A stretch of DNA of 64,000 nucleotides, taken from positions 248,001 to 312,000 of the forward strand of contig KE159818.1 of the NCBI GenBank assembly GCA_000403495.2, read 5' to 3'. The notes below the pieces were generated by a model. The model saw only the letters and a list, made by a program, of their open reading frames with translations, did no database searches and was not told the DNA's origin. Shown here piece by piece: positions 45,024-52,679 of the stretch. Origin of the DNA: Lachnospiraceae bacterium 10-1. GTDB lineage: Bacteria > Bacillota > Clostridia > Lachnospirales > Lachnospiraceae. The translations under genes were made by a program, and so were the position numbers. Position 1 is the stretch's first letter. Every line of letters starts with the position of its first letter.

Positions 45024-46721
45024 TTACTGTGCCCAGCTAAGGGCTTCTTCCAGACTTTCCGCCCCTAATATATTAAGCATAAAATCCATATACTCCTGGG
45101 CCTTGTCTGTGTCGATGTAGCGGAAAACTTCTTTTAAATATTTATCTGAATGATCGTACTCATAAAGGCCAAAGGAAAGACCGCTGACTACTTCTTCCGG
45201 TGCATCCGTCTGTCTGTTTAAAATAAAAGCATCTATATAGGGATTGGCATCTACAATATAGTAACAATAAGCAAAGGCCGCTGCCTGCAGCTTTTCCCCC
45301 GATTTGGAAGAAAATCCAAGTTCTGTAATAGTGATGCTCCTGACTTCTCCTTTTGTATCCAGATATTCCTCCTGCTTTAAAAAATCTGTAAGAACATTCA
45401 GATTCATAACTGTAAGTATTTCTGCTTCCGGTGTTTTGTCATTTTCCGCAGACCAGTAATTTACACGGGTAAGGGGTTCCGGGTACGGATGTATTGCAAT
45501 GCCCCAGTCATAATTTCCATGTTCTAACGCCGCTTCATTAAATGCCTCTACCACATCTTTTGCATTAAAATAATCTTTATTACTTCCGCCATTGCTATTC
45601 CAATCATGATCTACACTAAAGTATACTCCTGCATTGGCATAATTACTTTTTGCCGCCTGATAGAAAATACGGAATGCCTTTTCAAATTCTTCTGAATAAT
45701 ATACAGGATCTGTGGTGTCCATATAGTTCCACACCTTACACTGATTAATCTCATTGGCAAATACCCAGTTATGTACCATACCATGTTCTCCGGTAGAATA
45801 ACGGTGGGTTAAAAAGCTTGCTACCGCCTCAAGCTCTTTTACCCCCTCTTCTTCCTCCGTATTAAACATATAATAGTACACACCCTTTTTCTGCTCCCTT
45901 GCCTTGGGATGTATCATCTCAAGATAATTGTCATTCCAGTCGTTTAGTACTACTGCCGTAGAGCACATGCCAATGCTTGTCAGATAAGAAAACAGCCCGT
46001 CATAATCACTTACCACTTTTCCGTTAAACTTATAATCTTTTCCCTGGTAGGTATAAATAATCGTAGGATATGCCTGATCAGTAGTTTCTCCCATAATAAT
46101 AGAAAGAGGAATATTATAAATACTATGCTTTACCTCTAAATCTGTAAGTTTTTCTGTTCCCAGCATGGTAGGATCAAGCAGAATTCCCTTCTTTGATCCT
46201 GTCTCCGGATATGGTTCCTGATTTTCTGCCAGAACCTCAGGATTTGCAAGATAAATCCCCTTTCCAATAGGCACATATTTTTCATCTATCAAAAGTGCCG
46301 GAATAAACTGTTTAAACAAATATCCCTCTTTATAGGAAAAGGTAACTTCGCTGACTCTTTTTTTGATCCACGCCGCAATAGGCTTTCCAGATAAAGTTTC
46401 CCTATCCTCATAACATTCAACTGCAAACAAATACAAATAAGTATCATCGCTTTCCGGAATCTGGGGCATCTCTAAGAAATATTCCATCTGTTCCGGCACT
46501 TGCTCATTCAGCAAAGCTTTTCCTGAAGCATAGTCTGCTAAATCCTGAACCTCTATTTCCACTTCTCCCCGGGCCAGGTCGTCAAAATCTATCTTGCCCT
46601 CATCAAGTTCAACCTGACTGCCAAGCGTTTCTTTACCATCAGGCATTTTCTTACCGCAGCCCCATAAAAATACTGCCGGCAAAAAAATCATCAATAATAA
46701 CAATAAAACCTTTTTATGCAC
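45024..46721 (-). CDS. DUF5722 lipoprotein (GH-like TIM barrel)
   Basis: 565 residues from a GTG start with GGGGGA upstream. A lipoprotein signal ends PAVFLWGCGKK. The body matches DUF5722: PLSIIMGETTDQAYPTIIY, HNWVFANEINQCKVWNYMD (Glu of NEI), DWGIAIHPYPEPLTRVNYW, and SITITELGFSSKSGEKL (second Glu). The two glutamates on the fourth and seventh strands of a barrel are the layout of clan A glycosidases, so an extracellular glycosidase is possible but unproven. Three bases separate it from the BMP lipoprotein gene, indicating coupled translation. Confidence 0.75.
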   Translation of the reverse strand: MHKKVLLLLLMIFLPAVFLWGCGKKMPDGKETLGSQVELDEGKIDFDDLARGEVEIEVQDLADYASGKALLNEQVPEQMEYFLEMPQIPESDDTYLYLFAVECYEDRETLSGKPIAAWIKKRVSEVTFSYKEGYLFKQFIPALLIDEKYVPIGKGIYLANPEVLAENQEPYPETGSKKGILLDPTMLGTEKLTDLEVKHSIYNIPLSIIMGETTDQAYPTIIYTYQGKDYKFNGKVVSDYDGLFSYLTSIGMCSTAVVLNDWNDNYLEMIHPKAREQKKGVYYYMFNTEEEEGVKELEAVASFLTHRYSTGEHGMVHNWVFANEINQCKVWNYMDTTDPVYYSEEFEKAFRIFYQAAKSNYANAGVYFSVDHDWNSNGGSNKDYFNAKDVVEAFNEAALEHGNYDWGIAIHPYPEPLTRVNYWSAENDKTPEAEILTVMNLNVLTDFLKQEEYLDTKGEVRSITITELGFSSKSGEKLQAAAFAYCYYIVDANPYIDAFILNRQTDAPEEVVSGLSFGLYEYDHSDKYLKEVFRYIDTDKAQEYMDFMLNILGAESLEEALSWAQ

Positions 46722-46724
46722 CTC

Positions 46725-47924
46725 TCATCCCCCTGCGCTTACATATTTCACTGTAACAGATACCTGTGGCCGCCTGAGGATCTCATCAGATACAGATATT
46801 TTTCCCTGCCTAATCTGTGCGTATATCTCATAGCATTTATCCATTGTAACTTTTTGAAATCTCCATTCTGTTTCCAAAATGGGAATTCCTGTGCAATTCT
46901 CCTGTGCACCATACCTGATGCTCTTACCGGCAAATTCTTCTGACCACTTTCTGCCTGCTGCATAATAATTATCAAGTGATATAACTACTGCATTTGCAAT
47001 ATCTTTTACCGCACTGGTAAGAAAACGGTCTGATGTCTTACATTGATCCACATCAGCGCCAATCAATAATCCTTCTTTTTCTTCTGCGGCTCCCAGCACT
47101 GATTCATAGATCGGACCGCCGCATACAAAAATAATGTCAATTCCTTCGTCATACCATCCTAAGGCTTTCTCATATATTTTTTCAGATGGCTGATAGGTTC
47201 CCGAATACCAATAATTTACTGTTACATCCTCAAGTTCCAATTCTTTAGCCGCATCATCAATTCCCTGCAGGTAGCCATGACCATAGCGGATTACAGCGGG
47301 ATCTTTTTTTCCTCCAATAAATCCCAGATGCCGATATCCTTCCAGAACCGCCACATAGCCGGCTATATAACCAGATTCTTCCTCCTGAAAAGAAACACAA
47401 TGTACATTGTCATTTAAATCAACTAAATTTCCTTCAGCATCAACAGGCTCTCCATCTATCAACAAAAAAGAAACCTCTGGATAACTATCCTGCAGTTTTC
47501 CAACTGCTTCCTGAAAATCATATCCGGCACAAACAATTATCTTTGCCTGTTTGTTGATAGCGTGTTCAACAATTTCCAAGTGCCCCTGGAAATTATCTTC
47601 TTCTATATTATAGCAGGAAAAAGAAACCCCCGCTGCAAGTCCATACATCTGAACCCCTTCATATATGACTTCATTGTATCCTCCGTCCATAACGGTGCCG
47701 TCTGACACAAAGGCGATTTCTCCACCTTCTTCCTGATAGTCCTCATAATGATCTCTCAGCAGTTCCTCCATAGGATCCACCTCTGCTGCATCCTGCTGCA
47801 TCTGCTGTATGCTTGTATCTTCATTTTCTCTGGAAACAGCTTCCTGCTGGTCAAGCAAGGCACAACCTGTTAATGCCCCGGCAAGAACCAAACCAGCCAT
47901 GCCATATATTATATTTTTCTTCAT
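46725..47924 (-). CDS. BMP/PnrA-family substrate-binding lipoprotein
   Basis: 399 residues. The lipobox is LAGALTGCALL. The BMP fold shows IAFVSDGTVMDGGYNEVIYE, AKIIVCAGYDFQEAV, HLGFIGGKKDPAVIRYGHGY, and IIFVCGGPIYESVLGAAEEK. Typical members bind nucleosides for an ABC importer, but no ATPase or permease gene is near. The following gene is a DUF5722 lipoprotein, so the pair may act in extracellular sensing or glycan binding. This is inference; the ligand is unknown. Confidence 0.82.
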   Translation of the reverse strand: MKKNIIYGMAGLVLAGALTGCALLDQQEAVSRENEDTSIQQMQQDAAEVDPMEELLRDHYEDYQEEGGEIAFVSDGTVMDGGYNEVIYEGVQMYGLAAGVSFSCYNIEEDNFQGHLEIVEHAINKQAKIIVCAGYDFQEAVGKLQDSYPEVSFLLIDGEPVDAEGNLVDLNDNVHCVSFQEEESGYIAGYVAVLEGYRHLGFIGGKKDPAVIRYGHGYLQGIDDAAKELELEDVTVNYWYSGTYQPSEKIYEKALGWYDEGIDIIFVCGGPIYESVLGAAEEKEGLLIGADVDQCKTSDRFLTSAVKDIANAVVISLDNYYAAGRKWSEEFAGKSIRYGAQENCTGIPILETEWRFQKVTMDKCYEIYAQIRQGKISVSDEILRRPQVSVTVKYVSAGG

Positions 47925-48016
47925 TCTTTATACCTCTTTTCCAAGTATAGCATCTCTAAACACTATTTGCAAAAAAGTTTAATGATTTTTCTCGTCAAAA
48001 AACGCCTTAATATGCA

Positions 48017-48047
48017 AAAAGAACTGTTCCGGCAAAACAGTCCTTTT
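48017..48047 (-). terminator. Terminator after the fructose operon
   Basis: AAAAGGACTGTT pairs with AACAGTTCTTTT (one G-U) around seven bases, 28 bases past the deoR-type stop on the minus strand, with a T run at its 3' foot. Confidence 0.75.
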
Positions 48048-48074
48048 CACACACAACATCTTTAATATTATTTT

Positions 48075-48815
48075 CTAAGTATAAATAATTTCTGCAATTT
48101 CCTCAAATTCTTCCTGCTTTTTATCTGTCAGTATGATCCCTGACGCAAGAGAGGTAAAGGTTACCGCACTAACCACATTGAATTTACTGTTATCACACAG
48201 CATATATGCTTTCATACATTGCTCCACCGCAGTTTTTTTCACCAGCGCCTCATTGGCATCCGGTGTTGTAAATCCTGCAGCCCTGCTAACGCCATTTGTC
48301 CCAAAAAATCCTTTGGTAAAATGATAATCCTTAAGTGTAAGCACCGCCATAGTCCCCACCACTGCTTCCGTTGAATTTTTCAGTGTCCCGCCTGTCAGCA
48401 ATACATGAGCGCCTTTTGCTGCAAGTTTTTGGGCATGTGCAACTGCATTTGTTACAAATGTTGCATTGGTTTCTTCTATAAAGTCCAACATATAACCTGT
48501 AGTAGTTCCTGCATCAAGATAAATAAAATCCTGTGGCTGAATTAGAGAAGCGGCGTATTTTGCTATTTTCCTTTTTTCTTCTCTATTTACTTCGGACTTT
48601 TGCATTACCGTAGGTTCCGCCATCTGATAAGTATGATCCGGAAGTACTGCACCTCCAAACACCTTTACCAGTCTGCCCGCCTTATCCAGTATTACAATAT
48701 CTCTTCTTGCCGTAGATTCGGAAATGTCCAAAAGATTTGTCAGCTCCGTCACTGTTACACTGCGCTTTTCCCTGAGAATATCCAAAATCATTTTATGCCT
48801 TTGTTCTGATAACAT
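48075..48815 (-). CDS. fruR: DeoR-family transcriptional regulator of the fru operon
   Basis: 246 residues. The N-terminal winged helix is RHKMILDILREKRSVTVTEL, then LLDISESTARRDIVILDKAG. The DeoR sensor domain has DFIYLDAGTTTGYMLDFI and VLLTGGTLKNSTEAVVGTMA. It presumably represses fruK-fruA-HPr until fructose 1-phosphate appears. It is the last gene of the operon, whereas in many Firmicutes it comes first. Candidate operator repeats lie just downstream of the fruK -10 region. The fruR name is by context. Confidence 0.85.
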   Translation of the reverse strand: MLSEQRHKMILDILREKRSVTVTELTNLLDISESTARRDIVILDKAGRLVKVFGGAVLPDHTYQMAEPTVMQKSEVNREEKRKIAKYAASLIQPQDFIYLDAGTTTGYMLDFIEETNATFVTNAVAHAQKLAAKGAHVLLTGGTLKNSTEAVVGTMAVLTLKDYHFTKGFFGTNGVSRAAGFTTPDANEALVKKTAVEQCMKAYMLCDNSKFNVVSAVTFTSLASGIILTDKKQEEFEEIAEIIYT

Positions 48816-48855
48816 TCTTTCCTCCGTTTAACCTTTTACCGGAAAAATAATTCTA

Positions 48856-49113
48856 TTATAATTTCTCCTGTACAAACCTGCTGACTGCTTCATACGCCGC
48901 TTCTTCATCTGCACCATCAAAAGTAAATATAACTTCATTTCCCTGTTTTACGCCAAGTCCCATTAAACCAAAAATTTTCTTACAGTCACCGGATTTTCCG
49001 TCTTTCGTAATAGTGATGCTGCATGTAAATTCCTTAGCTGCCTTTACCAGTTCTCCGGCAGGACGTGCATGGATACCTTCAGCGTCTTTGATAACATACT
49101 TAAATTCTTTCAT
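48856..49113 (-). CDS. HPr phosphocarrier of the fru operon, Ser46 replaced
   Basis: 85 residues. The active site KDAEGIHARPAGELVKAA has His15 and Arg17. Position 46 is Lys (DCKKIFGLMGLGVKQGNE) where HPrK-regulated HPr proteins have Ser in KSIMG. It should therefore carry phosphate from enzyme I to EIIA but cannot be phosphorylated on Ser46. It lies between fruA and the deoR-type gene, so it is likely a fructose-dedicated HPr (FPr-like). A second, His-less HPr-like gene lies 10 kb away. Confidence 0.9.
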   Translation of the reverse strand: MKEFKYVIKDAEGIHARPAGELVKAAKEFTCSITITKDGKSGDCKKIFGLMGLGVKQGNEVIFTFDGADEEAAYEAVSRFVQEKL

Positions 49114-49154
49114 GATGGTTCTCCTTTTTTATTATTTTATAATTTTCTTATTTA

Positions 49155-51068
49155 CTATTCAATGTTTTTCTTAAATGTACCGAGCAGTACGGTTGAAATT
49201 AAAGTTCCGATCACCAGTGCTGCCACATACATAAGAGGATTTCCTACCACAGGAAATACGAAAATTCCTCCATGAGGCGCCATTAATGTACAATTAAACA
49301 ACATAGATAATGCGCCTGCCGCTCCGGAACCCACAATACATGCCGGAAGTACATGAAGGGGATCGGATGCTGCAAAAGGAATTGCGCCTTCTGTTATGAA
49401 TGCAAGCCCCATAATAAAATTCGCAGGGCCGGATTCTCTTTCTTCCTTTGTAAATTTCTTTTTAAACAGAAGTGTTGAAAGTGCAATGGCACAGGGAGGC
49501 GTCATACCGCCGATCATAACTGCTGCCATAATATCATAATTTCCCGCTGCAATTGCCGCTGTACCAAAAACGTATGCCGCTTTATTAAAGGGACCTCCCA
49601 TATCAATGGCCATCATGCCACCTAAGATCAGTCCTAAAATCACCTTACTGGTTCCACCCATACTGGTCAAGCCATTATTTAAAGCAGTATTAATTCCGCC
49701 CATAACAGGTTCCACAATAAATGACATAATCAGTCCCATAAGCAAAATACCAATCAGGGGATAAATTAATACCGGGGCAATCTTTTCCAAAAAGTCAGGC
49801 AGCTTATCACATATCTTACGGAGCAGAACAATAATATATCCTGCTGCAAAGCCTGCTGCCAAAGCTCCCAGAAATCCGGACTTTCCACCTGATGCAATCA
49901 TGCCTCCAACAAAGCCAAGAGCAAGTGCAGGTCTGTCGCCAATTGCCATTGCAATAAATCCTGCCAGTACCGGAAGCATAAATCCAAATGCAACACCGCC
50001 TAAATTCTTAAACCAAGCCGCAATAGGCGTAATTGTACCAAAATTGGCTCTTTCTTCTACGCCAAGCGCATTCATATCCACACACAATCCGTCAATCAGA
50101 AAAGCAATTGCAATTAAAATACCACCGCCAACCACGAAAGGAAGCATATGTGACACTCCATTCATAAGCTGAGTGTAAATCTGATGTCCGGCACGACCCT
50201 TTGATTTTGGTGAAGAAGATGCTGCTTTTGCTCCTGCTGATGCGTGATATACCGGCGCATCACCTTTTATGGCACGGTCAAGAAGTTCTCCCGCCTTACT
50301 GATTCCATCAGATACCTGGCACTCAATGACCTTCTTTCCGTCGAACCGGTCCATAGGCACCTGTGCATCTGCTGCCACAATAATACAGTCTGCTTCCTCA
50401 ATTTCTTTTGCAGTAAGCACATTTTTTGCTCCGCCGGAACCTCTGGTTTCTATTTTAACAAAGCAGTTTTTTTCTTTTGCCGCTTTTTCAATTCCCTCCG
50501 CCGCCATATAAGTATGGGCAATCCCCGTAGGACAGGAGGTAACTGCAAGAATTTTCACTTGTCCGCCATCTATGGCTCCCGTATCTGAAAGACGCTCGTC
50601 AATGCTTTTTTTCTCATCATCCGCTTTATCAATAATGGTAAGAAATTCTTCTACGGAGCCGGCATTCCGAAGACTCTCGGAAAATTCTTCATCCATCATT
50701 AAAACTGACAGTTTACTAAGCACATCAAGATGAACATTATCCTTTGTATCAGGCGCTGCAATCAGGAAAATCAAGGTAACAGGCTCCCCATCCAGGGAAT
50801 CAAAGTCAACACCATTTTTTACTACCATTGCTGCAAGCCCCGGCCTTGTTACGGCATCACATTTTCCATGAGGAATCGCAATTCCTTCCCCAATACCGGT
50901 AGTACTTTCCTCTTCTCTTGCATATACCTGCCTGCGGTATGCTTCCTGATCATTGATCTTACCGCTTTTGACCATAAGTTCTACAACCTGATCCAATGCT
51001 TCTGTTTTGCTTTTAGGCGTTCCATCAAGTAAAATACTCCGCTTATCCAACAATTCTGTTATTCTCAT
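49155..51068 (-). CDS. fruA: PTS fructose transporter, EIIABC
   Basis: 637 residues. EIIA is N-terminal (about 1-145), with phospho-His in GIGEGIAIPHGKCDAV. EIIB is central (about 170-265), with phospho-Cys in ILAVTSCPTGIAHTYMAAE. EIIC is the C-terminal membrane domain (about 300-630), with DGLCVDMNALGVEERANFG, GGMMAIDMGGPFNKAAYVFG and TEGAIPFAASDPLHVLP. The protein imports fructose with phosphorylation at C1. It follows fruK by 12 bases and precedes the HPr gene. Confidence 0.95.
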   Translation of the reverse strand: MRITELLDKRSILLDGTPKSKTEALDQVVELMVKSGKINDQEAYRRQVYAREEESTTGIGEGIAIPHGKCDAVTRPGLAAMVVKNGVDFDSLDGEPVTLIFLIAAPDTKDNVHLDVLSKLSVLMMDEEFSESLRNAGSVEEFLTIIDKADDEKKSIDERLSDTGAIDGGQVKILAVTSCPTGIAHTYMAAEGIEKAAKEKNCFVKIETRGSGGAKNVLTAKEIEEADCIIVAADAQVPMDRFDGKKVIECQVSDGISKAGELLDRAIKGDAPVYHASAGAKAASSSPKSKGRAGHQIYTQLMNGVSHMLPFVVGGGILIAIAFLIDGLCVDMNALGVEERANFGTITPIAAWFKNLGGVAFGFMLPVLAGFIAMAIGDRPALALGFVGGMIASGGKSGFLGALAAGFAAGYIIVLLRKICDKLPDFLEKIAPVLIYPLIGILLMGLIMSFIVEPVMGGINTALNNGLTSMGGTSKVILGLILGGMMAIDMGGPFNKAAYVFGTAAIAAGNYDIMAAVMIGGMTPPCAIALSTLLFKKKFTKEERESGPANFIMGLAFITEGAIPFAASDPLHVLPACIVGSGAAGALSMLFNCTLMAPHGGIFVFPVVGNPLMYVAALVIGTLISTVLLGTFKKNIE

Positions 51069-51080
51069 TTAAATACCTCC

Positions 51081-51992
51081 TTATTGATTGACGACTTGTT
51101 GATATACCGCTTCTACTTCTTTTCCGGTGGCAAGTATTTCAGAAAATGCACTTGCGCTTCCTGCTGACACGCCCATATAAAAGGCATGTTTATAATCTCT
51201 TTTTTCCATCCATCCGGCAAGAAATCCTGCAACCATAGAATCTCCGGCTCCTACACCGTTTATCAGTTTTCCTTTCGGTGCCGGAATATCCTGAACGGTT
51301 CCATCTGCTGCCGCAAGCACTGCTCCTTCCCCTGCCATAGAAACCAGAACATTGGCTGCACCCATTTCCTGCATTTTTTTTGCATAAGGAATGACTTCCT
51401 TTCTTGTTTTAAGTTCTGTATGGAAAATTTCGCCCAGCTCATGGTTATTTGGCTTTACTAAAAAAGGATGATATTCCAGAACATTTACCAGCAGATCTTT
51501 TGTAGCATCCACTACGATCATTACTCCCCGTCCGTTTAGTCTTTCCATGATTTTTTTATAGATATCGTCCGGCATAGAGCTGGGAATACTTCCTGCAAGC
51601 ACCAACACATCTTCGTTTTTCAGTACATCCAGTTTTGTCATTAATCTCTCTACATTTTTCTCACTGATTTCAGGCCCGCATCCATTGATTTCAGTTCCGT
51701 CAATTGATTTCAGCTTTAAATTGATTCTTGAAATTCCATTTTCAACAGGAATCAAATCGGATTTCACACCCATTTCCTCTATCCTGCGTACGATCTCTTC
51801 CCCTGTAAATCCTGCTACAAATCCCAGCGCTGTATTTTCAATTCCCAAATTGCCCAGAACCATTGAAACATTTAGTCCCTTTCCTCCTGGAAGTATCAGC
51901 TCCGAACTGGTGCGGTTGGTCATACCCAGTCTAAAGTCTTCCACTGAAACAATATAATCCAATGAGGGATTAAAAGTAACCGTATAAACCAT
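51081..51992 (-). CDS. fruK: 1-phosphofructokinase
   Basis: 303 residues of the PfkB family. VYTVTFNPSLDYIVSVEDF, LPGGKGLNVSMVLGNLGI and VLAGSIPSSMPDDIYKK match. The C-terminal ATP/catalytic motif is LINGVGAGDSMVAGFLAGWM with the base Asp. It converts fructose 1-phosphate made by FruA to fructose 1,6-bisphosphate. It is the first gene of the operon and has a good promoter upstream. Confidence 0.95.
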   Translation of the reverse strand: MVYTVTFNPSLDYIVSVEDFRLGMTNRTSSELILPGGKGLNVSMVLGNLGIENTALGFVAGFTGEEIVRRIEEMGVKSDLIPVENGISRINLKLKSIDGTEINGCGPEISEKNVERLMTKLDVLKNEDVLVLAGSIPSSMPDDIYKKIMERLNGRGVMIVVDATKDLLVNVLEYHPFLVKPNNHELGEIFHTELKTRKEVIPYAKKMQEMGAANVLVSMAGEGAVLAAADGTVQDIPAPKGKLINGVGAGDSMVAGFLAGWMEKRDYKHAFYMGVSAGSASAFSEILATGKEVEAVYQQVVNQ

Positions 51993-52057
51993 CTCAATCC
52001 TCCTTGTTTTCCGGAAGAAAATGCGACTGTCCCTACAGGCGCAGAGGATTTTCCTCC

Positions 52058-52072
52058 GTTTGTTTTAGTTTG
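52058..52072 (-). promoter_or_regulatory. Candidate FruR operator repeats
   Basis: The minus strand has CAAAC, five bases, CAAAC: two direct repeats with a 10-base period directly downstream of the fruK -10. DeoR-type repressors often use repeats spaced by a helical turn. Assignment is by position only. Confidence 0.35.
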
Positions 52073-52079
52073 TAATTGT

Positions 52080-52108
52080 ATTATAACGTCAAATTCATTC
52101 AAAATCAA
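52080..52108 (-). promoter_or_regulatory. Sigma-A promoter of fruK-fruA-HPr-fruR
   Basis: TTGATT (52108-52103), 17-base spacer, TATAAT (52085-52080) on the minus strand, about 90 bases before fruK. Confidence 0.65.
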
Positions 52109-52203
52109 TCATACTAATTCACAAACATTTACTTCTTATTTTATATGATTTGCATAAATTTAAATGTTTTTAAACGAATATGACTGAATTTATATGATAA
52201 ATA

Positions 52204-52225
52204 GCCCCACCGAAAACAGTGGGGC
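52204..52225 (-). terminator. Terminator after the yolD-like gene
   Basis: GCCCCAC and GTGGGGC pair around eight bases, 12 bases past the stop, followed on the minus strand by TATTTATC. Confidence 0.65.
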
Positions 52226-52236
52226 ATTTCTTTGAC

Positions 52237-52605
52237 TTAACTTCCTTCAATATCCGTCATTTTTTTCTTCCAGGTTATCTCTATAATATCTTTTATAGAA
52301 ATTTCTGTTTTATCCTGCATGGTCATAATCATCTTACTTTGGTCTATTTTCTTTATACATCCTGTTATTGTAATATAAGAACCTCCCTTTTTCCTATCAT
52401 CAGGCTGAAAGTAAGTAATTTCTATTTCAGGATGTTCTTCTGTTTGCTCCTGTATCCGCCGCAGCTTTTCATCCAGGATTTCCTTTGCATCCTCATCCAG
52501 TTCTATCTTTTCATCTGTCACTCTGGCTGTTTCTTTCACAGCATCCCCGTATCCGGTAAGCGCGGCAAATGGAGAAAACTGTGCCGCCCGCTCTGCTATT
52601 GGCAT
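52237..52605 (-). CDS. YolD-like protein partnered with the Y-family polymerase
   Basis: 122 residues if begun at the first in-frame ATG. The YolD signature MPIAERAAQFSPFAALTGYG begins at that ATG and ends VKETARVTDEKIELDEDAK; the C-terminal beta region binds or modulates the polymerase. Family-like sequence (YDDIINLPRPVSKVHPQ) continues upstream of the ATG in the same frame, but no ATG, GTG or TTG exists there before the stop at 52687. AAGGA lies just before that extension, not before the ATG. The true start may be non-canonical, or the gene may be 5'-damaged. It follows the polymerase and shares its SOS promoter. Confidence 0.7.
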   Translation of the reverse strand: MPIAERAAQFSPFAALTGYGDAVKETARVTDEKIELDEDAKEILDEKLRRIQEQTEEHPEIEITYFQPDDRKKGGSYITITGCIKKIDQSKMIMTMQDKTEISIKDIIEITWKKKMTDIEGS

Positions 52606-52679
52606 TTGTGGATGTACTTTGGAAACAGGACGCGGCAGATTAATAATATCATCATAGCAATGCTCTTCCTTAAAATTTT

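Noticed and set aside
46725-47924. BMP lipoprotein as part of a complete nucleoside importer
   Set aside because: No ABC ATPase or permease gene of that family lies within several kilobases on either side.
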